NCBI GenBank assembly: GCA_024401215.1
Contig: JAKSLL010000026.1
Span: forward strand, 1 to 42,884
From: Bacteroidaceae bacterium
GTDB lineage: Bacteria; Bacteroidota; Bacteroidia; Bacteroidales; Bacteroidaceae
Length of the DNA: 42,884 bases
Reading direction: 5' to 3'
Position numbers and translations under genes: made by a program. The notes below the pieces were generated by a model. That model did no database searches and was not told where the DNA came from. It saw only the letters and a list, made by a program, of their open reading frames with translations. Shown one piece after another: positions 9,053 through 15,663 of this stretch (position 1 is the first letter of the stretch; each line of letters opens with the position of its first letter).

Positions 9053-9853
9053 ATGAAAACAATAATTTTTCTTCATGGATTCTTCGCCAGCGGCAGTTGC
9101 GCGCCAGCTTTGGCATTGAAAGAAGCCTTCGAGGGCAGAGCAATCGTTCTGACTCCCGACCTACCCCTGCATCCAAAAGACGCTATTGCCACCATACGCA
9201 GAATCATAGACAAGCATAAGCCCGACTTGTTGATTGGAAACAGCTGTGGCGCATTTTACGCTCAGATGCTCTCTCCTGTCGTTGGAGTGCCAGCCTTGCT
9301 CGGCAATCCTCATTTCGAGATGACAAAGTTTCTCAAAGACCGAATCGGCGAGCATCAGTACAAAGCACCTCGTGCGGACGGGAAGCAGACTTTTGTGATT
9401 GACGAAAACCTCATTAACGAATTTGCAGAACTCGAACTCCAGCAATTCAACTATTGCAACCCATATTACAAAGAACGTGTGTGGGGTGTGTTTGGAGAAA
9501 AGGACACTCTGGCACACTACGAACCATTGTTTCTCGAACATTACAACAATGCCACACATTTCCCAGGAAATCACACTCCGACAAGCGACGAGGTGAAGGA
9601 ATGGTATGTGCCTCTGGCAGAAAAGATGCTCTTGAACTACCCACAAAAAGAAGAACGATTCTTCAAGCACTTCAAAGGGGGCATGTACCGCTTTGTGCAA
9701 ACGGCGTTTGACTCCGAAACCCAAGAACGAATGGTTGTTTACCAAGCTCTCTACGGAGAAGAAGCATTCTGGGTTCGCCCCGAAAAGATGTTCTTCGAAA
9801 CCATCGAACGCAATGGAGACAAATTCCCACGATTCACGGAAATAAGCAGGTGA
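9053..9853 (+). CDS. YqiA/YcfP-type alpha/beta esterase fused to a C-terminal DUF1653 domain
   Basis: Residues 1-195 form an alpha/beta hydrolase of the YqiA type: FLHGFFASGS near residue 6, the nucleophile elbow GNSCG (GxSxG), and a late GNHTPTSDE with the likely catalytic histidine. Residues from about 203 (FKHFKGGMYRFVQTA, then VYQALYGEEAFWVRPEKMFFE, ending PRFTEI) match DUF1653, a small domain usually encoded alone. YqiA acts as a soluble esterase on small acyl substrates; the role of DUF1653 is not known. The two are joined in a single 266-residue frame. Confidence 0.85.
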   Translation: MKTIIFLHGFFASGSCAPALALKEAFEGRAIVLTPDLPLHPKDAIATIRRIIDKHKPDLLIGNSCGAFYAQMLSPVVGVPALLGNPHFEMTKFLKDRIGEHQYKAPRADGKQTFVIDENLINEFAELELQQFNYCNPYYKERVWGVFGEKDTLAHYEPLFLEHYNNATHFPGNHTPTSDEVKEWYVPLAEKMLLNYPQKEERFFKHFKGGMYRFVQTAFDSETQERMVVYQALYGEEAFWVRPEKMFFETIERNGDKFPRFTEISR

Positions 9854-9892
9854 TCATAGTTTTCGCAGGTGCCCCCTAAGCAGGTATTCAAT

Positions 9893-11101
9893 ATGCTTAT
9901 GAACAAAACAACAACAATAAAACCACACGAAGGCATACCTACAGCCCTAATGTGGATGCTGTCAGTTATGGCAGGAGTGTCGGTTGCAAACCTATACTAC
10001 TGCCAGCCATTGCTGAACATGATTCGTGAGGATATTGGCATATCAGAATTTGAAGTGAATCTGATGCCTGTATTCACGCAAGTCGGCTACGCCTTTGGTC
10101 TGCTGTTCATCATACCGATGGGCGACATGTACAACCGACGCACCACCATCCTCACAAGCTTCGGCGTACTCATCGTCTCGCTCATGAGCATCTTTTTCGC
10201 TCAAAACGTGTGGATGCTCCTTGCTGGCTCTTTCGTGACAGGATTCTTCTCTGTCACGCCGCAAGTTTTCATGCCTTTCGCCTCTCTCTACTCCAAGCCT
10301 GGGGAGAAGGAGCGCAAGGTGGGCATGATACTCTCTGGCTTGCTTGTCGGCATCCTTGGCTCGCGAGTGGTGAGTGGCTATGTAGGCCACATCTTCGGAT
10401 GGAGAATGATGTATGCCATTGCTGCCATCCTCATCTTCACAAGCGCCCTTGCCGTCATACGCTACTTTCCTAATGTCACACCCACCTATAATGGCAAGTT
10501 CATGAAACTCATGGCAAGCATACGCAAGCTTGCCGTCCAGCATCCGCAGTCTTTGCTCTACTCCATCCGCTCTGCATTTGCCTTTGGCTCTTTCCTTGGC
10601 CTATGGGGATGCCTGGCTTTCCGCATGAAGGAAGCCCCATTCTTTGTTGGGAGCGACATGGTTGGGTTGCTTGGAATCTGCGGCATAGCAGGAGCATTGA
10701 CAGCATCCAATGTGGGCAAATATGTGCCTCGCTATGGCATCGAACGTATCAATGCTGTGGGTCTCTGCCTGCAAATGCTCGCATGGGGAATACTTGGTTT
10801 GTTTCATGACACATACACAGGCATAATAATCAGCATCATAGTCATCGACATCGGCATGCAATGCATCCAGCTGAGCAACCAAAGCGCAACAATGAAGCTA
10901 TGCCCCGAAGCGTCATCACGCATGAACACAATCTATATGGTGACCTACTTCATTGGCGGTTCATTGGGCACATTCCTTGCCGGCACTCTTTGGAGCCTCT
11001 ACGGATGGATGGGCACCGTTGCATCAGGATTCCTCATGCTTACATGCTCTATTTTGTCAATCATGATAATAAAGAGGATTATTGATAAAAAGGCTGGGTA
11101 A
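9893..11101 (+). CDS. Major facilitator superfamily transporter
   Basis: A predicted inner-membrane protein of about 400 residues with twelve hydrophobic segments. The loop between TM2 and TM3 (GDMYNRRTTIL) is the standard MFS motif A, which supports a proton-coupled drug or metabolite exporter; the substrate is not readable. The open frame extends to a GTG at 9869, but I prefer the ATGs at 9893 or 9899 because the upstream residues (PPKQVFN) look untranslated. Its stop faces the stop of the Sel1-repeat gene, 33 bases away. Confidence 0.9.
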   Translation: MLMNKTTTIKPHEGIPTALMWMLSVMAGVSVANLYYCQPLLNMIREDIGISEFEVNLMPVFTQVGYAFGLLFIIPMGDMYNRRTTILTSFGVLIVSLMSIFFAQNVWMLLAGSFVTGFFSVTPQVFMPFASLYSKPGEKERKVGMILSGLLVGILGSRVVSGYVGHIFGWRMMYAIAAILIFTSALAVIRYFPNVTPTYNGKFMKLMASIRKLAVQHPQSLLYSIRSAFAFGSFLGLWGCLAFRMKEAPFFVGSDMVGLLGICGIAGALTASNVGKYVPRYGIERINAVGLCLQMLAWGILGLFHDTYTGIIISIIVIDIGMQCIQLSNQSATMKLCPEASSRMNTIYMVTYFIGGSLGTFLAGTLWSLYGWMGTVASGFLMLTCSILSIMIIKRIIDKKAG

Positions 11102-11134
11102 TTACTACGATTCCAAAACACAGTTCAAGCAGCA

Positions 11135-12214
11135 TCACTCATCATCTTCACACTCTAAGCGTCTCAGCGCCAAGTGATGGCCCACATCTGCAGCACGACG
11201 ATAGTAAAACATTGCTTTGTCTATATTGGGGGCATCTATCCACCCCTCCTCATACGACTGCCCTATGCGATACCAAGCATAGGGGTCGGTGGACACGCGA
11301 TATGCTTCGAGAGCAAGCGAAAGGTCTGGTGCATGATTGTCGTATCCACGGCGATAGATATCACCAAGACTTGTTGGTGCGTATAGAGTGTCGCCATGTC
11401 TTATTGCCTGGCGATACCAGAATACAGCCTCATCAACATCACGCTCCACGCCTATGCCATTCTCAAAGATTGTGCCTATATCATTAAGCACCACTCCTTC
11501 TATCTTGTCACCTCGCTTATGCCCTTCAGCAAGTTCAAGAAGTATTGCCACATCGTCAGCCGAATAGCTCTCTGTAGTCTCTGCTCCATCAGTCTGCCAC
11601 GAGCGTACCGTACCTATCGACTCATGCTGAGGCACATCAACATACAAATCCTCATCAATGTCCTGCTCTTCCCTCTCCGGATCGCACGGAAGCAAATCAT
11701 GGCTCATCAGATACTGGGTATATCCGTATATTCGTGGTGTCGAAGAATGACATGACACTCCAAAACGACGCAATACTTCGGTATTCAAATAAGGGAAAGA
11801 CTCTGAAACAGGGAGTTCGATGTAATATTTGACGCCTAATGCCAGCATACATTTCACATAAGCAATCTCCTCCCCTATGCTCTCCTCTATCCACTCCTCA
11901 TCAAAGATGGCAAAAGCACTCTTTCCATCCCGTTCGTAAGGACAGCCTGCAAGATAGCAGCTGAGGCAATCAGCAAGATAAGGGAAAAGACGATAATCGT
12001 CGTACGAAGCAAGACAATCCATCGAAAGCACATACTCGCCACCCACACGTTCGATAGCGAACATCGTTTTTGACCTCCCCTTGCGGCAGAATCCCCATGC
12101 GTCAGGAATCTCATCAGGAGAAATCACAAGTTCAAGGTCATCCATCCCAAGTATCGACAGATACTCAGAAAACACAAACGACACAGAAGAAGATATTGAT
12201 ATTTGCTGCAACAT
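11135..12214 (-). CDS. Sel1-repeat protein coupled to the sigma/macro gene
   Basis: A 359-residue acidic soluble protein. The first 200 residues match no family I know. From about residue 240 there are Sel1-like repeats (AVFWYRQAIRHGDTLY, then ALEAYRVSTDPYAWYRIGQ and KAMFYYRRAADVGHHLAL), alpha-alpha units that mediate protein contacts. The frame can be opened at a TTG (12235), but the ATG at 12214-12212 shares one base with the TAA of the upstream gene (TAATG), the usual sign of translational coupling. It is therefore likely made with, and may bind, the sigma/macro protein. Confidence 0.82.
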   Translation of the reverse strand: MLQQISISSSVSFVFSEYLSILGMDDLELVISPDEIPDAWGFCRKGRSKTMFAIERVGGEYVLSMDCLASYDDYRLFPYLADCLSCYLAGCPYERDGKSAFAIFDEEWIEESIGEEIAYVKCMLALGVKYYIELPVSESFPYLNTEVLRRFGVSCHSSTPRIYGYTQYLMSHDLLPCDPEREEQDIDEDLYVDVPQHESIGTVRSWQTDGAETTESYSADDVAILLELAEGHKRGDKIEGVVLNDIGTIFENGIGVERDVDEAVFWYRQAIRHGDTLYAPTSLGDIYRRGYDNHAPDLSLALEAYRVSTDPYAWYRIGQSYEEGWIDAPNIDKAMFYYRRAADVGHHLALRRLECEDDE

Positions 12215-13443
12215 TACTTTTCTAAAATTTCCCAAAACTCTTTTGGCAGATGTATGTTCACTACATCTTTAGCCTCAACAAACAAAGGGGCGATGTCCTT
12301 TGGTTCAAAACCTGCAATGCCGCATCCAATAGGAGTGACAAGGAATGTCAGCGACGGATGCTGCTTAGCATACTTGATGAAGTCATCCACATAAGGCTTA
12401 ATGGTGTCTGTGCCGCCTTGCATGGTAGGGATAGCGTATGACCTGCCCTGAATGCCAACACCATTGCCCATCTCTGCACCAAAATTGAGATACGCTGTGC
12501 GGGCTGCCCCACCAGCGTGCATACCATGAAGATTTGAGCCAAACACAAATATCTCATTTGGCCCCAGCGACCTGATAAATCGTGAAGTGATTCTTGTATT
12601 TTCCATATTTCCTTTATTGTCTTTTGATATTTCTCCCTGACTTGTTATTTGTTCCATAACATTTTCCTCGCCTTTATCTTTTTTAAAGAATGTGTTAATA
12701 TTATTGCTGACACTTTTAAGCAGATTTCCGATTACACAAGGTTTTGACATTCTATCCTCATTCCTCTCTCTCTCAATATACATATTTCTCGCCATACACT
12801 TTTCTTCTTCAACCATTGCACCCATCATTTCATCAACAGCATAAATACTTCCAAACAAACCTCCACCATAATGCTCCACCACAAACGGAGTGACAACGTC
12901 ATCCATCATCCTCTTGTAACGCTGATTGACTGCCGACGGAGTCATGCCAAGTTTTTCTGCCACATCTTTCTGCTTATAACCCAAATAGATTATCATGTGA
13001 GCGATCTCTGCCATAACACGGTCAGCATAGTAAGCACCCACAGCTTCTGCCACATCGAAAAGCATATCTTTGTCATATTCGTCAGAACGAATATAATCGA
13101 GCACCTCATCCGAACAAGCCTCACTCAAAGACTCAAATTCCTTGTTGAACGCCTTCAGCGCATCAAGCACCACAAACTTAAATCCGCCCATCATCCATGT
13201 GCTAAGCTTCATGTGTTCTGGTCGGTCTTCAAGCTGGTGAAAACCATGAGTGAGCAACTGTATATAATATTCGTGAGCAAGCGAATAGAAATCAAGGCCT
13301 ACTTTGCGGCTGAGCTGATACTTGTAGTCAAACACAGCATACGCCTTGCGGCAGAATCCATAGAAATATTTTTTTGTTATTTCCACATCAAAGGATTGTA
13401 ACCCTCTGATGATTCTATAATCGGAATATTGACGTTCAAACAT
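12214..13443 (-). CDS. Sigma-70-like domain fused to a macro-like (A1S_2505-type) domain
   Basis: One 409-residue frame. Residues 1-105 resemble sigma region 2 (GLDFYSLAHEYYIQLL, KLSTWMMGGFKFVVLDALK). Residues about 145-185 form a region-4-like helix-turn-helix (YKQKDVAEKLGMTPSAVNQR). A polar linker follows. Residues 285-405 match the phage-associated A1S_2505 family, which has macrodomain-like features (EIFVFGSNLHGMHAGGAA, GRSYAIPTM, FLVTPIGCGIAGF). A protein that directs transcription and also senses a nucleotide or ADP-ribose ligand is an attractive inference only. Internal ATGs near residue 280 could also make the macro part alone. Its promoter is at 13489-13496. Confidence 0.8.
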   Translation of the reverse strand: MFERQYSDYRIIRGLQSFDVEITKKYFYGFCRKAYAVFDYKYQLSRKVGLDFYSLAHEYYIQLLTHGFHQLEDRPEHMKLSTWMMGGFKFVVLDALKAFNKEFESLSEACSDEVLDYIRSDEYDKDMLFDVAEAVGAYYADRVMAEIAHMIIYLGYKQKDVAEKLGMTPSAVNQRYKRMMDDVVTPFVVEHYGGGLFGSIYAVDEMMGAMVEEEKCMARNMYIERERNEDRMSKPCVIGNLLKSVSNNINTFFKKDKGEENVMEQITSQGEISKDNKGNMENTRITSRFIRSLGPNEIFVFGSNLHGMHAGGAARTAYLNFGAEMGNGVGIQGRSYAIPTMQGGTDTIKPYVDDFIKYAKQHPSLTFLVTPIGCGIAGFEPKDIAPLFVEAKDVVNIHLPKEFWEILEK

Positions 13444-13488
13444 ATTATTACACTATCTATTAAGTAAGTAGAAGATCATTACTTTTTG

Positions 13489-13496
13489 CAAAGTTA
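13489..13496 (-). promoter_or_regulatory. -7 box for the sigma/macro-Sel1 operon
   Basis: TAACTTTG on the minus strand, 45 bases upstream of the ATG at 13443, matches TAnnTTTG. No clear -33 TTTG is visible. Confidence 0.5.
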
Positions 13497-13630
13497 ATTT
13501 TTTTTGAAGAAAATGTTATTTTTTTTCACACCTAACTTAATTTTTTACAAAAACTTTCTTCTTAATAAACAAAAGAACTCAAAAATACCATCAATCGAGG
13601 GAATTAACATGTATTCAATAATAAAAAATT

Positions 13631-13637
13631 AAAGGAG
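13631..13637 (+). promoter_or_regulatory. Strong Shine-Dalgarno for the vWA gene
   Basis: AAAGGAG lies nine bases before the ATG at 13647. Most genes in this window have only A-rich leaders, so a good Shine-Dalgarno stands out and fixes this start. Confidence 0.6.
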
Positions 13638-13646
13638 AAGCAAATT

Positions 13647-14297
13647 ATGGAAAATCAAAACGACAAGACAGCAAAGAGAGTTTTCAACCTCATCATCGTT
13701 GACGAATCAGGCAGCATGAGCATCATCCATCATGAAGCATTAGCAGGCATCAACGAAACCATCAACACTTGCCAGCAGATGCAGAAAAAATATCCTGAGA
13801 TGGAGCAGCACATCACACTCATCTCATTCGACAGCAACCACTTCAAAATGCACTACGACAACGCCCTCGCTACCAATGCCAATCCACTAACTATGCGCGA
13901 CTACCAGCCATCAGGCGCAACTCCTCTCTATGACGCTATAGGCAAGGGGGTAGCAAAGCTTAACGCACAGGCGGGGATTGACGACAATGTGCTTGTGACA
14001 ATCATCACTGACGGAGAAGAAAACTGCTCAAGAGAATACGACCTTGCTATGGTCAAGAATCTTATCGAGAAGCAGAAAAAATTAGGATGGACATTCACTC
14101 TCATTGGCACAGACAACCTTGACGTAGAAGGTATGGCAAAGGCTTTCTCAATCGACAATCATCTCGAATTTTGTGAAGATGAAGAGAACACAAGAAAGAT
14201 GTTCGAGAAGGAGAGGAAGGCACGTTCACGCTATAATGATTTCTGCGCTTGTGAAATGCCTATGCCTTGTGGTTCTTTCTTCATGAAAGAAGACTAA
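13647..14297 (+). CDS. Soluble von Willebrand factor A domain protein with intact MIDAS
   Basis: A 216-residue protein that is almost entirely one vWA domain. The metal site is complete: DESGS at residues 19-23, T92 in SGATPLYDA, and D122 in ITDGEEN. It has no signal peptide or membrane anchor, so it should act in the cytoplasm, probably as a metal-dependent protein-binding module. A short Cys/Met-rich tail (CACEMPMPCG) ends the protein. It is transcribed away from the sigma/macro gene with 203 bases between them, and a terminator follows at 14338. The partner is unknown; the neighbours make the sigma/macro and Sel1 proteins candidates. Confidence 0.87.
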   Translation: MENQNDKTAKRVFNLIIVDESGSMSIIHHEALAGINETINTCQQMQKKYPEMEQHITLISFDSNHFKMHYDNALATNANPLTMRDYQPSGATPLYDAIGKGVAKLNAQAGIDDNVLVTIITDGEENCSREYDLAMVKNLIEKQKKLGWTFTLIGTDNLDVEGMAKAFSIDNHLEFCEDEENTRKMFEKERKARSRYNDFCACEMPMPCGSFFMKED

Positions 14298-14337
14298 CAA
14301 CACACGAGAGTTCCACACGTAAGATGATAAAAAATGT

Positions 14338-14383
14338 AAGACGGTGTTTGTACGACCAGTTTGGTCCATGCAAGCACCGTCTT
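14338..14383 (+). terminator. Hairpin terminator after the vWA gene
   Basis: AAGACGGTG (14338-14346) pairs exactly with CACCGTCTT (14375-14383). A nested GACCA/TGGTC pair lies inside. It is followed by a T-rich run, 40 bases after the vWA stop. Confidence 0.7.
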
Positions 14384-14868
14384 GTTATTTGTTACGATTT
14401 TTGTAAATTATTGCAGATGCAATACAAACACCCTAACTCCACTCTTCAAGGCTTTATTCACATAAAAGCACTCGGACATGGGCAGAGTCAAAGCTTCCAG
14501 CATTACATAGCTACAGCACAGCCGCCACTTTACGTATTGAACAAAGACGGTCGAGGAATGTTTTGTTCTTACAACTTATTATCATATTGAACTCCGTAAA
14601 GAGAGCAATGTAAGTCATTGTGCTGACCTCAAGTGCATCTCTAACTATGTGTAAAACAAAAAATCCACTGAAGGTTGCTATTGTTTCAAATTTAATTTGT
14701 ACCTTAGCAACGTCATACATTTTTTTTGCATGTTTTCTAATTGCAACACTAAGACATGTGAAAAAATTGGCACAACATATTTTTGAGCAACGCTTTATTG
14801 TTCACCAATTTACACTTTAGATACCATAGTGTTGCAAGTATTAATTAAAGGTCACAAGCTCTATTGTT
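14384..14868. other. AT-rich intergenic region before the LCCL gene
   Basis: No convincing gene is visible; the frames at 14267-14590 and 14511-14820 have no recognisable start context or motif. It contains a long-spaced inverted repeat: TTGCAACACT at 14741-14750 and its exact complement AGTGTTGCAA at 14828-14837, extending to 14 of 16 matches. Confidence 0.55.
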
Positions 14869-15600
14869 ATGAAAAAAATTTTGTCTTTTCTTTTATTTTT
14901 CTTTGTTGCTATAATCGGTTTTTCACAATCGCCTATAAAGGTGGCTGACTACCGAAAATCCACCCTTCCTAACAATGGCGTATATACTGTAACTGGACGA
15001 ACAAATGGCCGTATATGGGGTGACGGTGTCTATACCGATGACTCAGACTTAGCTACCGTTTGTGTACATGCTGGCATTCTTCGAGCTGGCGAGACTGGTA
15101 TCATACAGGTCACAAAGAAGCCGGGGCGCAGCAGCTATCCAAGCGTGTCTCGCAATGGAGTGAAATCCATCTCCTATGGTGCATGGGACGGATCTTATTC
15201 TGTAGCACTTTACAATTCTAACACTTCGACATCCAACACCACTACAAACAAGCAAAGTCAAAGCACGACTTCGCAGCGCAATGCTAGTGTCAATGCACCT
15301 CAGGGGCCTACCAACTTGAAGGAATACCGAAAATCCACCCTTCCTAACAATGGCGTATATACTGTAACTGGACGAACAAATGGCCGTATATGGGGTGACG
15401 GTGTCTATACCGATGACTCAGACTTAGCTACCGTTTGTGTACATGCTGGCATTCTTCGAGCTGGCGAGACAGGTGTCATACAGGTAACAAAGAAGCCGGG
15501 GCGCAGCAGCTACCCAAGTGTGACTCGCAATGGAGTGAAATCCATTTCCTATGGTGCTTGGGACGGATCTTATTCTGTAGCACTTTACAATTCTAAATAA
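14869..15600 (+). CDS. Secreted protein with two near-identical LCCL domains
   Basis: A lipid-free signal peptide (about residues 1-19, ending FFFVAIIGFSQ) precedes two copies of an LCCL domain at about residues 28-118 and 153-243, joined by a Ser/Thr/Asn/Gln-rich linker. Each copy has the LCCL hallmarks RIWGDGVYTDDSDLATVCVH, then AG, PGRSSYPS, and NGVKSISYGAWDGSY. LCCL domains are extracellular and thought to bind lipids or polysaccharides; in bacteria their ligand is undefined. The copies differ at only 8 of 272 bases. The gene ends 63 bases before the large metallopeptidase-like gene, so co-transcription is possible. Confidence 0.88.
   Translation: MKKILSFLLFFFVAIIGFSQSPIKVADYRKSTLPNNGVYTVTGRTNGRIWGDGVYTDDSDLATVCVHAGILRAGETGIIQVTKKPGRSSYPSVSRNGVKSISYGAWDGSYSVALYNSNTSTSNTTTNKQSQSTTSQRNASVNAPQGPTNLKEYRKSTLPNNGVYTVTGRTNGRIWGDGVYTDDSDLATVCVHAGILRAGETGVIQVTKKPGRSSYPSVTRNGVKSISYGAWDGSYSVALYNSK
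14950..15221 (+). repeat. 272-bp direct repeat, copy 1 (LCCL-encoding)
   Basis: Identical to 15325-15596 except at 8 positions, all at or after base 15096. The first 146 bases are identical. The copies are 375 bases (125 codons) apart, so the reading frame is kept. Confidence 0.9.
15325..15596 (+). repeat. 272-bp direct repeat, copy 2 (LCCL-encoding)
   Basis: Second copy of the repeat at 14950-15221. Several of the eight differences are silent, and the changed residues are conservative (Ile to Val, Ser to Thr). Confidence 0.9.
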
Positions 15601-15663
15601 TGCTTCCACTGAGAAAGCATCTACAAGAATTGAAAAACTAACTACAACTATACAACAACTAAC

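Noticed and set aside
9869-9892. GTG start for the MFS transporter
   Set aside because: It adds eight residues without family support; ATGs at 9893 or 9899 give a normal N-terminus.
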